The notes below the pieces were generated by a model. It saw only the letters and a program-made list of their open reading frames with translations. It did not search any database and was not told the origin of the DNA. From Mesorhizobium opportunistum WSM2075 (lineage in GTDB: Bacteria; Pseudomonadota; Alphaproteobacteria; Rhizobiales; Rhizobiaceae), in NCBI RefSeq assembly GCF_000176035.2, contig NC_015675.1:3352001-3416000 (forward strand): a stretch of 64,000 nt of DNA, written 5' to 3'. Position 1 is the stretch's first letter; every line of letters begins with the position of its first letter. The position numbers and the translations under genes are program-made. Shown here piece after piece: positions 10,501 through 19,016 of this stretch.

Positions 10501-11500
10501 TGTTTGTCCAGGTCGAGCCATCGACCGTCACCATGCCGCTGGAGCCTGCGGCATAGCCCGCATAACCCACCGAACTGGTGATCGCGCCGCCATTCGTGAC
10601 CGTCAGCACGCCAAAGCCCGCGTTGCCGACCGCGAGGGCTCCGTTGGCCCAGGTCGAGCCGGCACCATCGACGGTCGCCGTGCCGGTCGAGCCCACCAGG
10701 TTGCCCACGATGCCGCTCAGGTTGCTGACCGCGCCGCCGTTCGTGACCATCAGCGCACCCTTGCCCTGGTCGCCGACGAACAGGTTGGAACTGTTTGTCC
10801 AGGTGGAGTCCGTACCATCGACCGTCACCGTACCGCTGGAGCCCGGATGCCAACCGATGGTGCCCACGGCATTGCTGACCACGCCGCCCTTGGTGATATC
10901 AAGCGTGCCGACACCGAATTCGGCGACATACAGGTCTCCACTGTTGGTCCAGGTCGAGCCGGCCCCATCGACGGTCACGGTGCCGGTGCCATAACCGAAG
11001 CCGACATGACCCACGGTGTCGCTCACAGCGCCGCCTTTTGAGATCGTCAAGGTGCCGGTGCTGTTGGTGCCCAAGGCAAGGAAGAGGTCCGAACTGTTGC
11101 TCCAGACCGCATCCGCGCCAACGACGCTCACGCTGCCGTTCGCGTCAGAAGCGTAGCCGAGAAAGCCGGCGGTGTCGGCGAGCGTGCCGCCGCTCGTGAT
11201 GGTCAGCGAGCCCGAGTAGCTCGCAATGGTGCCGACAAACAGGTAGTGTGCGGCCGCATTTGGCGCATTGATCACGGCCGGGTGGGGGAATGTCGGATCG
11301 AGAGAAACGTCGTCTGCCGCTGTCGGCACCGACCCAGGGTTCCAGTTTCCCGCGGTAAACCAGTCCGTCGAAGCAGCGCCGGTCCAGATCTCGGCAGCCG
11401 TGGCGGCGATCGGCTGGCCAACACCGATCAGCGCCGTCGATGCCAGCGCCAGACATTTTAACGCCTTCGCCTTGCGGCACCCCAAACCATTCTGCGGCAT
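7538..11500 (-). CDS. Autotransporter with T5SS/PEP-CTERM-type passenger repeats
   Basis: Type Va secreted surface protein of 1320 residues. A signal peptide (to about residue 36, cleavage after IAATAA) is followed by a Trp-containing cap (EIWTGAASTDWFTAGNW), then about thirteen repeats of about 48 residues with the pattern GTLTIxNGGxV...GSTGTVxVDGAGSTWTNS. This pattern matches the T5SS/PEP-CTERM-associated repeat and should form a beta-helix. After a linker, the last 280 or so residues form the translocator barrel, rich in alternating aromatic and glycine residues and ending in Phe (LSVKF), as outer-membrane barrels do. GAGGGG lies 5 bases before the ATG. It may act in adhesion or biofilm; that is inference. 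The AraC gene upstream is on the same strand and could control it. Confidence 0.9.
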   Translation of the reverse strand: MPQNGLGCRKAKALKCLALASTALIGVGQPIAATAAEIWTGAASTDWFTAGNWNPGSVPTAADDVSLDPTFPHPAVINAPNAAAHYLFVGTIASYSGSLTITSGGTLADTAGFLGYASDANGSVSVVGADAVWSNSSDLFLALGTNSTGTLTISKGGAVSDTVGHVGFGYGTGTVTVDGAGSTWTNSGDLYVAEFGVGTLDITKGGVVSNAVGTIGWHPGSSGTVTVDGTDSTWTNSSNLFVGDQGKGALMVTNGGAVSNLSGIVGNLVGSTGTATVDGAGSTWANGALAVGNAGFGVLTVTNGGAITSSVGYAGYAAGSSGMVTVDGSTWTNSSNLFIGDQGKGALTVTNGGAVSNALGYVGDFAGSTGTVFVDGAGSTWSNASDLYVGNLGAGALAITHGGAVSNASGTVGAKAGSTGMVFVDGKKSTWTNSGTLIVGGLGAGTLSISGGATVDSGSSYIGYSAASNGTAIVDGMGSKWTSSGNLFVVGQSGTGTLTISNGGAVDSVLGYVGNYSVGTALVTGAGSTWNSSSALYVGVSGGGVGTLTIQGGTVKNTVGHLGNSVGSTGTVIVDGAGSSWINSSALSVGTAGTGTLAISNGGSVKSAAATVGGVATGTGLVTVAGANSIWANSGDLYLGNLGTGTLNVLNGGTVTNAWGYVGYNPGSTGTATVNGAGATWTSSAGLTVGLDGAGTLTISNGGIVSAAGIVTIASHVGSVGTLNIGGATGAAALAPGLLNAASVQFGSGDGTINFDHTDTNYAFALAIGGAGTINQVAGTTNLTADSSGFTGATYVVGGRLAVNGSLASSLVTVSGGILSGNGTVGGIVAKSGGIIAPGNSIGTLHVAGNVDQAAGSIYQVELTSTGQSDLIMATGTATIADGAVLDVVKTDAAPYVLGTHYTVLQADTGVTGTYTLTGAGPFVGLVANYDPKHVYLDVVQAKTFAAVGLTPNQIATGGGAESLGSGNTLFDAIFALPSEAAAQDAFDQLSGEIHASAKGMLVEDSRFVRDAATSRIRAAFGDTGRAALPVMAYGEGGPEMVAADTDRFAVWGQAFGSWGKTDSDGNAAAFDRSTGGLLAGADTLAGGWRVGVLGGYSHSSFDADARQSSGKSDSYHLGLYGGTNWGAIAFRTGAAYSWSSLSTHRSVTFNGFADGLSADYDASTAQIFGELAYRAGTGGSFKFEPFANFAYVSVHTDGFTETGGPAALTSQGRTADATFTTLGLRGSTDFMLGGIGATARGTLGWRHAFGDVTPTSSFAFAGGDAFTIAGVPIAKDSALVEAGVDLPLASNATLGLSYTGQFGGGAVDNGAKANLSVKF
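9340..11218 (-). repeat. Coding tandem repeats of the autotransporter passenger
   Basis: About thirteen degenerate units of roughly 145 bases, each marked by a GG-containing turn (for example SKGGAV, TNGGAV, THGGAV, SNGGSV) and a VDGAGSTW-like strand. Units in the middle are most alike, including near-identical STWTNSSNLF(V/I)GDQGKG stretches, which suggests recent duplication or gene conversion. Boundaries are approximate. Confidence 0.75.
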
Positions 11501-11682
11501 TCAGTCCCCTCACATTACGGTCGTTTCGCCCTGAGGCTGACATCGCATCGCGGATAGAGATTGTCTTGGGCTGGGCCGCACTGGAATTGGACTGGGGTGA
11601 ACAGCAGTCCATTTTGTGCCCACTGTGGCAGTTCGGTGCGATCGCGCAGGTGGGCCTGCGGACTACAGCAGGAGCCCATCCC

Positions 11683-12723
11683 CTATCTGGCGCTCGTCGG
11701 CGTATGGCCAAACCGGCGGCGAAAACAGCGATTGAAATAGGACACATCGCTGAACCCGCTTATCATGGCGATGTCGCTGACCCGCATGTCGTCATTGTGT
11801 CTTTGCGAGAGCATCTTGTGGGCCCGCTGCAAGCGCAATTCGAGGACGCGCTCGGTGAAGCTGGTGCCGGTCTCCTGAAGGAGATCGTGGACGTAGCGCG
11901 CCGACAGGCCAAGTTCTTGTGCGACGCCTTGGGCGGAGATGCCGGGGTCGGCGAAATTGTCGGCGATCTTGGCCATGATCGCCTGCAGGCGGGCGGCGCG
12001 CAGGCCCCGGAGGCCGGCCAGTTCGGCGCGCTGGCCTTTCGCGCCGGTCACCAGGCCGATCAAATCGACGATCGTTTCCGTCGCGTGTGCTATGAGATCT
12101 GGCGAGGCGAGGGGGCGGCCGGCTTCAAGCAGCTGGCAATAACGCTTGAGGAGATCGAGCGCTTCGTTTTCGGCGCCTATCTTTAATGCCAGCCTGTCGT
12201 CGATCTGCGGGAAGGCCTGTGTGAGGATGGCGCGCGGAACGACCACGTTCGTCCAGACGTTCCAGTCGGCACCGCCCATTTTCAGCGCTTCCGCTGCCGT
12301 GACCAGGACCGCTTCGCCCCGACCGACGCCGTATTCGCGGCCGGCCTGGGTCCCGGACAACAGGGTGTCGGCCTTGTTGATCAGCAGCAGGTATCCGTCA
12401 TTGTCGTCATCGGCAATGTTGCTCGCCTTCCTCGTCGCATGCTTGATTGTTCCGGACATCTGGCCAAGAACCAGTTCTCCCACGGTCGTGGCTTCGATCG
12501 AGGCTTGGAAGGGCAGGTTTTCCGATGTGCCATATTCGACCGACCATATCTCCGCGACATGGATGTCCTGCCAGAGGGAAAACCGATCTCGTTCGCTGAG
12601 ATGCGATGGCAACTGAGCCGATGAAAAGACCGTCTTTTGTGACAATGGTGCAACCCGATATGTATTCGCTAACTCTAATATATTGAGCGCGATGCTTCCC
12701 ATTCCAAGAATAACCAGCGACAA
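11683..12723 (-). CDS. AraC-family transcriptional regulator
   Basis: DNA-binding activator with an N-terminal AraC_binding_2-like sensing domain (LPSHLSERDRFSLWQDIHV is the usual first segment) and a C-terminal double helix-turn-helix of about 100 residues (GISAQGVAQELGLSARYVHD, then VSDIAMISGFSDVSYFNRCF). The open frame gives 346 residues from 12723, but the first 25 or so residues lie over AT-rich DNA (about 12640-12690) that looks like a promoter; TTG 12645 is a possible later start. It is divergent from the LuxR-type gene and lies upstream of the autotransporter on the same strand with a 182-base gap, so it may control either. The effector is unknown. Confidence 0.88.
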   Translation of the reverse strand: MSLVILGMGSIALNILELANTYRVAPLSQKTVFSSAQLPSHLSERDRFSLWQDIHVAEIWSVEYGTSENLPFQASIEATTVGELVLGQMSGTIKHATRKASNIADDDNDGYLLLINKADTLLSGTQAGREYGVGRGEAVLVTAAEALKMGGADWNVWTNVVVPRAILTQAFPQIDDRLALKIGAENEALDLLKRYCQLLEAGRPLASPDLIAHATETIVDLIGLVTGAKGQRAELAGLRGLRAARLQAIMAKIADNFADPGISAQGVAQELGLSARYVHDLLQETGTSFTERVLELRLQRAHKMLSQRHNDDMRVSDIAMISGFSDVSYFNRCFRRRFGHTPTSAR

Positions 12724-12845
12724 TAGCCGCCAGTATCAACTGATCGAATTCAAATCCTTAATCGAGATCAACCGCGCGTGGCGTCACCTGAAAGTATGAC
12801 GCTACAAATTCCTTCGAGGCGAGATCGGAGCAAAATGGGGGGCGT

Positions 12846-13997
12846 GTGGAGAGACTGAGCAGTGAAGTTCTCTGTTCGATCATTGGCGATATCTATGATT
12901 GCGTCCTGGACCCCGACGGTTGGGCCGGGGTGATGATCCGGATCACCGGGGCTGTCGATGCGGCCTATACCACCATCGCGCTTGCCAGCACCGCCGGCAA
13001 TCAAGGCCGCTTCGCGGCCCAATCGCCCTGGGATCCCGAACAGATGCGCGTGCTCCAGGAGGACTATGATTTTGACACGATTCCCGGGCTGAAGGCTGCG
13101 GTCGTCGGCGACGTCGACAGTCCTGTCGCGACGCTGTCGCAGATGAGCGAAGCCGAGCTCCAGCAGACTCCGTTTTTTCAGAATTGGGCCAAACCGCAGG
13201 GACTGCGCGAAGGCTGCATCACCAAATTCGTCCATACGCCGGACCGGATCGGGCTGATGGGTTGCACCACGCGGGCCAGCAGGGAGGCCATATCAGCCGA
13301 GGATCAGCGTTTCCTGGCGTTGCTCTCGCCGCATCTGCGCCGTGCGTCGCTGATCGGAGATCTGCTCGATCAGAGCCGCGTCACCGCCAATCTCTACCGC
13401 CAGGCACTCGACCATCTGGCGGTGCCTGTTGTCCTGACCGGAGCCAGTGGAGCGATCCTCCACGCCAATGGCGCCGCCGAACGGATGTTTTCCGCGCAAG
13501 GCCCCATTCTTTCGAGGAACGGCGTGCTCCAGGTTCAAAATCCGGCGGTGGCCCGCGCCCTGCTGGAAGCGATCGCCAGCGCGGCGAGCGCGGATTTTCT
13601 GCTTGGCTCCCGCGGCATTGGCCTGCCCATTTCGGCCCCGGGCCAGCCGCCCGCCGTGGCCTATGTGCTGCCGTTGAGCGAAGGAACGGCTCGCGCCGCT
13701 TTCCAGCCCGCATGTGCCGCCGTCTTCGTGTCGACGACGACGTCCTCTTCCCCGCTCCCCGAGGCCGTTCTCACCACCTTGTTCGACCTTACGCCGGCGG
13801 AGGCGCGGGTCCTGTTGCGCATCGGCAGCGGATTGTCCGCCTCGAAGAGCGCATCGTCTCTCGGCATCGGCGAAAACACGCTGAAAACGCATCTCAATCG
13901 TATCTTCGCCAAAACCGGTACGAGACGCCAAGCCGATCTCGTCAAACTCGTCTCGGACATAGGTACGCCGCTGGCGGTTCAGGCCTCAACAGGCTAA
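12846..13997 (+). CDS. LuxR-family transcriptional regulator
   Basis: 383 residues. The last 75 or so form a GerE/LuxR helix-turn-helix (LTPAEARVLLRIGSGLSASK, ENTLKTHLNRIFAKTGTRRQ). The N-terminal 300 residues have no acyl-homoserine-lactone motif that I can see; a PAS-like stretch (LDHLAVPVVLTGASGAILHA) lies near residue 195. The start is GTG 12846, preceded closely by a run of six G. It is divergent from the AraC gene over about 120 bases. Similar orphan LuxR proteins occur widely in rhizobia with unknown targets; the adjacent outer-membrane genes are candidates. Confidence 0.8.
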   Translation: MERLSSEVLCSIIGDIYDCVLDPDGWAGVMIRITGAVDAAYTTIALASTAGNQGRFAAQSPWDPEQMRVLQEDYDFDTIPGLKAAVVGDVDSPVATLSQMSEAELQQTPFFQNWAKPQGLREGCITKFVHTPDRIGLMGCTTRASREAISAEDQRFLALLSPHLRRASLIGDLLDQSRVTANLYRQALDHLAVPVVLTGASGAILHANGAAERMFSAQGPILSRNGVLQVQNPAVARALLEAIASAASADFLLGSRGIGLPISAPGQPPAVAYVLPLSEGTARAAFQPACAAVFVSTTTSSSPLPEAVLTTLFDLTPAEARVLLRIGSGLSASKSASSLGIGENTLKTHLNRIFAKTGTRRQADLVKLVSDIGTPLAVQASTG

Positions 13998-14209
13998 AGC
14001 CGCTCGCCGCCGAACACAGGCCACCGATCGACTGAGGCCGAATGGCCACACCGACCGAGAAAGCATTGCAGTGCTCTCCAGGACAATTCAGGTGCGGCCC
14101 AGCCCAAGACGGGACCGGCGGACAATGCAACACCGGGGACGCGACAACAGCTGGATCTCCGCGACGCATTTCGCGCGGGACCATAACCCTTGGGGCGGCA
14201 GACAAACAA

Positions 14210-14914
14210 ATGAAAACCCTTCTTCTCGCGACAGTCTTCATTCTCGGGCCTGTCGGCATGGCCTGCGCGGCCGACATCAATGAGGTTTCGCCTGTTGCCG
14301 GCTACGACTGGTCCGGCCTCTATGCCGGCGTCGATGCCGGTTACGCGGCCGGAAAATCCAATCTCTTCATCGCCGGCGGCGGCTTCGGCGGCGGATCCGA
14401 CCTCAACGTGCCGCTTGATCCGGACGGTTTTGTCGGCGGCATCCATATCGGCACCAACTACCAGATGGCGAACAACTTCGTGATCGGCGCCGAGGCTGAT
14501 ATCGCCTACAGCAATGCCGATGGACTGACACCTGTCGACACCGGCGGCGGTGGCGTCACCACATTGCTCAAGAGCGAACTCAAATGGCAGGGATCGGCGC
14601 GGCTGCGGGCGGGCTACGCGTTCGACCGGACCTTGCCCTACATTACCGCCGGCGTGGCCGCGGCCAAATATGAAGTGACCGCGATCAGCGCCGGCCCCGG
14701 CGGTGAAATACCGTTCCACGACGAGAGCCATGTCGGCTGGACGGTTGGCGCCGGAATCGAGCATGCCTTCACCGACAGATGGATCGCGCGGGCCGAATAC
14801 CGCTACTCCGATTTCGGCAGCCAGGACCTCTCGTTGGCAGCCGGTCTTCCGACGGTGACGAGCGTCGATCTCCAGACGCACGATGTCCGGGTCGGCCTCA
14901 GCTACAAGTTCTGA
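14210..14914 (+). CDS. Outer-membrane beta-barrel protein (Omp25/RopB-like), copy 1
   Basis: Small outer-membrane barrel of 234 residues. The signal peptide ends at ACAAD, followed by DWSGLYAGVDAGYAAGKS, the usual first strand of Omp25/RopB/opacity-type proteins. Later strands have alternating aromatics and the protein ends SYKF, with a terminal Phe. ATG 14210 is used because the signal peptide starts there, although the frame is open to 14042. It is followed by a paralogue 76 bases downstream. Rhizobial family members form 8-strand barrels that stabilise the envelope; no channel function is implied. Confidence 0.88.
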   Translation: MKTLLLATVFILGPVGMACAADINEVSPVAGYDWSGLYAGVDAGYAAGKSNLFIAGGGFGGGSDLNVPLDPDGFVGGIHIGTNYQMANNFVIGAEADIAYSNADGLTPVDTGGGGVTTLLKSELKWQGSARLRAGYAFDRTLPYITAGVAAAKYEVTAISAGPGGEIPFHDESHVGWTVGAGIEHAFTDRWIARAEYRYSDFGSQDLSLAAGLPTVTSVDLQTHDVRVGLSYKF

Positions 14915-14934
14915 TCCACAAGGCCGAACAATAC

Positions 14935-14959
14935 CCCGCGCCGGCTTTTTCGGCGCGGG
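14935..14959 (+). terminator. Intergenic hairpin between the two barrel genes
   Basis: CCCGCGCCG (14935-14943) pairs perfectly with CGGCGCGGG (14951-14959), and the 7-base loop contains TTTTT. It begins 20 bases after the first barrel stop and ends 31 bases before the next start. No T-run follows, so it may be a partial terminator or an mRNA-stabilising end that sets unequal expression of the pair. Confidence 0.5.
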
Positions 14960-14990
14960 CAACGCAATATTTCGGGGCAACATACAAACG

Positions 14991-15707
14991 ATGAAAACCA
15001 TTCTTCTTGCCATGGCGGTCATCACGCCTGTCGGTATGGCGTCGGCAGCGGACACCAACGTGGTTCTGCCGGGTGACACCACCTACAACTGGTCCGGGGC
15101 CTATATCGGCGCACAGGCCGGATATGCATGGGCAAATGCAAGGGTCGGCCAGACCTTTGCCCCGGGCAGCTTCGACGATTACGGCTGGGGATACAATCCG
15201 TCGGGTGGGTTCGGCGGCCTGTATGCCGGCGTCAATCATCAGTTCGATAGCGGGCTTGTTCTTGGCATCGAGGCTGACTACAGCTTTGCTGGCGTGAAGG
15301 ACACGACGCATTATCGAGCGCTTGGTGTCGATGACCCGGCCTTTGGCGGTGAACTCAAACTGGATACGGTCGGCTCGCTACGCCTGAGAGCCGGCTATGC
15401 GGTGGATCGGTGGCTTCCCTTTGTCACCGGTGGCCTGGCGGTGGCAAGCTACAAGCACACCACCGTGAACCTTCCCGGCAGCACACCTTATGCCGACGTC
15501 AAGGGCACAGTCGCAGGCTATACACTTGGCGCCGGCGCCGAATACGCGGTTACCGACAATTGGCTGGTTCGCGGCGAATACCGGTTCGCCGATTTCGGCC
15601 GCCACACTTCTGTGCGCCACTCCTTGGTTAATGGTGCTCCTCTAAACCCGGATGCGGTCGACCTGACGACGCATGATCTGCGGATCGGCGTGGCCTATAA
15701 ATTCTGA
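14991..15707 (+). CDS. Outer-membrane beta-barrel protein (Omp25/RopB-like), copy 2
   Basis: Paralogue of the preceding gene, 238 residues. The start MKTILLAMAVITPVGMASA closely mirrors that of copy 1, followed by YNWSGAYIGAQAGYAWANA. Both share the FDRTLP/VDRWLP-type turn, a VRGEYRFADFG segment near the C-terminus and a terminal Phe (AYKF). ATG 14991 starts the signal peptide. The two genes are probably a tandem duplication that has diverged in its surface loops. They are likely co-transcribed apart from the hairpin between them. Confidence 0.88.
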   Translation: MKTILLAMAVITPVGMASAADTNVVLPGDTTYNWSGAYIGAQAGYAWANARVGQTFAPGSFDDYGWGYNPSGGFGGLYAGVNHQFDSGLVLGIEADYSFAGVKDTTHYRALGVDDPAFGGELKLDTVGSLRLRAGYAVDRWLPFVTGGLAVASYKHTTVNLPGSTPYADVKGTVAGYTLGAGAEYAVTDNWLVRGEYRFADFGRHTSVRHSLVNGAPLNPDAVDLTTHDLRIGVAYKF

Positions 15708-15834
15708 CCGCCGAAGCCGCCAATCTCCCCTAGAGCGGGGAAATTGCGCTCAGCCGCTTCGCCAATCATTGCCACCATTCCCCTCATGGACTTCGCTGAA
15801 ATGGAACCCATATTGAGTTCATGGAGCGTTGAGC

Positions 15835-17217
15835 GTGTCCTTCGCGCGGGTGGCCCTTCTTGCCGTGACCCTTGTCGTCGCGGCTGTCGTTTCTCCCTTC
15901 CCTTCGGCCGGGGGCGAGAGGGTTGCGTTGAGCGTCGCCATCGACGGCGCCATCGGGCCGGCAAGCACCAGGCAGCTCGAGGAAGCGCTTGACGTCGCCG
16001 CCCGGCGGGACGCCGCGGCACTCATCCTGAAGCTCGACACGCCCGGCGGGCTGGTTACTTCGATGCGCGAGATGATCGCCGACATCCTGGCCTCGCCGGT
16101 GCCGGTCATCGGCTATGTCGCGCCGGCCGGCGGCCACGCGGCGAGCGCCGGCACCTATATACTCTACGCCACCCATGTCGCGGCGATGGCGCCCGGCACC
16201 AATCTCGGAGCTGCAACACCGGTCGAGATGGGCGGGCTGCCGTCGCTTCCCGGCGGCGAGAAGGACAACGGCCCGGCTAAGGACCAGAAGGATGCCAACG
16301 GCCGGCCGGCCGGCGATGCGATGATGGCCAAGGTGACCAATGACGCCGTCGCCCTGATCCGCTCGCTCGCCGAATTGCGCGGGCGCAATGGCGATTGGGG
16401 CGAGAAGGCGGTGCGCGAGGCGGCGAGCCTGTCGGCCAATGCGGCGCTGCAGGAGCATGTGATCGACCTCGTCGCCCGTGACACCACCGAGCTGTTGCAG
16501 CAGGCCGATGGCCGCACGGTCGATGTGGCCGGCAGGAAAGTGCTTCTGGCAACCAGCGGGCTGCCGGTAGAGACGCTGGAGCCCGGCTGGTTCATCCGGC
16601 TGCTCGCCGTCATCACCGACCCCAACACCGCCGTCATCCTGATGCTGGTCGGCGTCTACGGCATCGTCTTCGAGTTCACCAGCCCAGGCGCGGTGGCGCC
16701 CGGCGTCGTCGGCACCATCTGCCTCGTGCTCGGGCTTTATGCGCTCGATCTCTTGCCGATCAACTATACCGGCCTTGCCCTGATGCTGCTGGGCATCACT
16801 TTTCTGGTCATCGAGGCGTTCAATCCCACCGTCGTGCTTGGGCTCAGCGGCGTGGCCGCCTTCGTGTTCGGTGCCGCCATGCTGATGAGGGTCGAAGGGC
16901 CAGGCTTTGCCATGTCATGGGCCGTCATCGGTCCCGCCGCCGCACTGACGCTTGGGCTGGCGCTGCTGACCGGCACCTACGTCCGGGCGGTGCGCCGGAA
17001 CCCGCCGCGCGTCGGTGGCGAGGCCATGCGCGGCGTGCCGGCCGAGATCCTCGACTGGCAGGGCGGCGAGGGCCATGTGCTTGCCTTGGGCGAGCGCTGG
17101 CGGGCGAAGGCCGATGAGCCGATCGAGGCGGGCGACAGCGTCGAGGTCACCGACATCAGCGACCTGGTGCTGACGGTTCGGCGGCGCGATGCGGGAGGCA
17201 ATGGAGCAAGACAATGA
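15835..17217 (+). CDS. NfeD-family membrane serine protease (ClpP class)
   Basis: Membrane protease of about 460 residues. After a signal segment comes a ClpP/crotonase-like domain ([12 protein letters not shown]; the serine in [15 protein letters not shown] is the expected nucleophile), then four or five membrane helices ([17 protein letters not shown] and later) and a C-terminal OB-fold NfeD domain ([20 protein letters not shown]). The track start is TTG 15829, but GTG 15835 fits better because GGAG (15823-15826) is 8 bases upstream. The stop overlaps the SPFH gene by 4 bases. Known NfeD long forms cleave the C-terminus of partner stomatins; the pairing here supports that role. Confidence 0.9.
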   Translation: MSFARVALLAVTLVVAAVVSPFPSAGGERVALSVAIDGAIGPASTRQLEEALDVAARRDAAALILKLDTPGGLVTSMREMIADILASPVPVIGYVAPAGGHAASAGTYILYATHVAAMAPGTNLGAATPVEMGGLPSLPGGEKDNGPAKDQKDANGRPAGDAMMAKVTNDAVALIRSLAELRGRNGDWGEKAVREAASLSANAALQEHVIDLVARDTTELLQQADGRTVDVAGRKVLLATSGLPVETLEPGWFIRLLAVITDPNTAVILMLVGVYGIVFEFTSPGAVAPGVVGTICLVLGLYALDLLPINYTGLALMLLGITFLVIEAFNPTVVLGLSGVAAFVFGAAMLMRVEGPGFAMSWAVIGPAAALTLGLALLTGTYVRAVRRNPPRVGGEAMRGVPAEILDWQGGEGHVLALGERWRAKADEPIEAGDSVEVTDISDLVLTVRRRDAGGNGARQ

Positions 17218-17972
17218 TGATTGGTTATGTGGCCTATCTGGTCGTCGCGCTGGTGGTGATCATGTTCCTGTCCGCGGCCATCCGCATCCTCAGGGAATAT
17301 CAGCGCGGCGTGGTCTTCACGCTCGGCCGCTTCACCGGGGTCAAGGGGCCCGGTCTCATCATCCTCGTTCCCTTCGTCCAGCAGATGGTGAAGGTCGATC
17401 TGCGGGTGGTGGTGCAGGACGTGCCGCCACAGGACGTGATTTCGCGCGACAACGTCTCGGTGAAGGTCAACGCGGTGCTCTATTTCCGCATCGTCGACGC
17501 CGAGCGGGCGGTCATCCAGGTCGAGGACTTCATGGCGGCCACGAACCAGCTGGCGCAGACCACGCTGCGCTCGGTGCTCGGCAAGCACGAGCTCGACGAA
17601 ATGCTGGCCGAGCGCGACAAGCTCAACAGCGACATCCAGGAGATCCTCGACCAGCGCACGGATGCCTGGGGCATCAAGGTGTCCAATGTCGAGATCAAGC
17701 ATGTCGACCTCAACGAGAACATGATCCGCGCCATCGCCAAGCAGGCCGAAGCCGAGCGGCTGCGGCGTGCCAAGGTGATCAACGCCGAGGGTGAGCAGCA
17801 GGCGGCGGCGAAGCTGGTCGAAGCGGGGCGGATGCTGGCGGCCGAGCCGCAAGCCATGCAACTGCGCTATTTCGAGGCGCTGCACGACATTGCCGGGGAG
17901 CGTTCGTCCACGGTGGTGTTCCCGCTGCCGGTCGATCTGCTCGGGCAGTTTTTGAAGGGGCAGGGGAAGTAA
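17214..17972 (+). CDS. SPFH-domain protein (slipin/stomatin family)
   Basis: 252 residues. One N-terminal membrane helix ([18 protein letters not shown]) is followed by an SPFH/band-7 domain ([40 protein letters not shown]) and an Ala/Glu-rich helix. The start overlaps the NfeD stop (ATGA at 17214-17217), so the two are translationally coupled. Bacterial slipins oligomerise in detergent-resistant membrane domains and are the usual NfeD partner; the operon follows that known arrangement. It is convergent with the LysR gene 17 bases downstream. Confidence 0.93.
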   Translation: MMIGYVAYLVVALVVIMFLSAAIRILREYQRGVVFTLGRFTGVKGPGLIILVPFVQQMVKVDLRVVVQDVPPQDVISRDNVSVKVNAVLYFRIVDAERAVIQVEDFMAATNQLAQTTLRSVLGKHELDEMLAERDKLNSDIQEILDQRTDAWGIKVSNVEIKHVDLNENMIRAIAKQAEAERLRRAKVINAEGEQQAAAKLVEAGRMLAAEPQAMQLRYFEALHDIAGERSSTVVFPLPVDLLGQFLKGQGK

Positions 17973-17989
17973 GGGCGTTGCGGCACCCT

Positions 17990-18919
17990 TCATCCCCGCC
18001 ACGGCGGCTCCGGCGAAAAGCGCTTGGCGATCCAGTCGGCGAAGGCGCGGGTCTTGGCGGCTTGTCCCTTGGCCGAGGGCATGACGACATAGACCGCGCC
18101 TTCGTCGGCCAGCGTCCAGTCCTCAAGGACGGGCACCAGCCGTCCGTCAGCGAGCTCGCGGCCGACCAGCCAATCAGTGCTCATCATCAGGCCGACGCCT
18201 TGCACGGCGGCCTCGACCAGCACCTCGGCATCGTCGCTGACCAGCGGCCCGGAAACCTCGACGCGCACGCGCCGGCCTTCGCGGTTGGTCATCTCCCAGG
18301 CCGGAAAGGTCTGGAAGCCGGAGAAGCCCAGGCAGGAATGTTCTAGCAACGCCTGCGGTGTCTCCGGCGTGCCGCTTCGGGCGAGATAGGTGGGAGCGGC
18401 GCACAGCAGCCGGCGCCGCGTCGCCACTTTGCGTGCCACCAGACGTGAATCCTCCAGCGCGCCGAGCCGCACGGCGACGTCGAAATTCTCGGCGACCAGA
18501 TCGGCGAAGCGGTTGGAGAATTCGGCCTCGATGCGGACATCGGGAAAATCGGCCAGGAATTGCGGCAGCAGCGGGCCGATCCACATGCGCCCGAAGGTGC
18601 CGGGCAGCGCCAGCCTGAGCAGGCCGCGCGGGCCGCCGCCGGCATGGGCGGAAGCCGCTGCCTCGGCCTCGTCGACCGACGCGAGGATGGCGCGCACGCG
18701 CACCAGGAATTCGGCGCCCGCTTCGGTCAGCGACACGCTGCGCGTCGTGCGATGGAGCAGCCTTACCCCCAGCCGCTCCTCCAGCGATTGCAGGCGCCGC
18801 GACAGGATGGTCGCGTCGCGCCCGACGCGCGCCGCCGCCCTGGTGAAGGAGCGCGCCTCGGCGATGGCCGCGAAGGCCGCCATTTCGGCAAGGGCTGCCG
18901 GCTCGTGTGATTGCTGCAT
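17990..18919 (-). CDS. LysR-family transcriptional regulator
   Basis: 309 residues with an N-terminal winged helix-turn-helix (FAAIAEARSFTRAAARVGRD, LSRRLQSLEERLGVRLLHRT) and a substrate-binding domain. The subtype resembles regulators paired with oxidoreductases. ATG 18919 is preferred over TTG 18928; neither has a strong ribosome-binding site. It is divergent from the dehydrogenase gene at 19017 over about 97 bases, the classic LysR arrangement, so it probably regulates that gene. The inducer is unknown. Confidence 0.92.
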   Translation of the reverse strand: MQQSHEPAALAEMAAFAAIAEARSFTRAAARVGRDATILSRRLQSLEERLGVRLLHRTTRSVSLTEAGAEFLVRVRAILASVDEAEAAASAHAGGGPRGLLRLALPGTFGRMWIGPLLPQFLADFPDVRIEAEFSNRFADLVAENFDVAVRLGALEDSRLVARKVATRRRLLCAAPTYLARSGTPETPQALLEHSCLGFSGFQTFPAWEMTNREGRRVRVEVSGPLVSDDAEVLVEAAVQGVGLMMSTDWLVGRELADGRLVPVLEDWTLADEGAVYVVMPSAKGQAAKTRAFADWIAKRFSPEPPWRG

Positions 18920-18938
18920 GATCCGCAATACTCAAATG

Positions 18939-18958
18939 TAGATGACGAGGATTATCTA
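18939..18958. promoter_or_regulatory. Putative LysR operator (inverted repeat)
   Basis: TAGAT (18939-18943) and ATCTA (18954-18958) form an inverted repeat with a 10-base spacer in the intergenic region between the divergent LysR gene and its presumed target. It contains T-N11-A spacings as in LysR boxes. Support is by position and symmetry only. Confidence 0.4.
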
Positions 18959-19016
18959 TGGATAGCGCAGCGGCTAGGTTCACTCAACCCATCCATCGTC
19001 ACACAGGAGTGAAACC

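Noticed and set aside
9340..11218. Non-coding satellite repeat
   Set aside because: The periodicity is fully explained by coding repeats of the autotransporter passenger.
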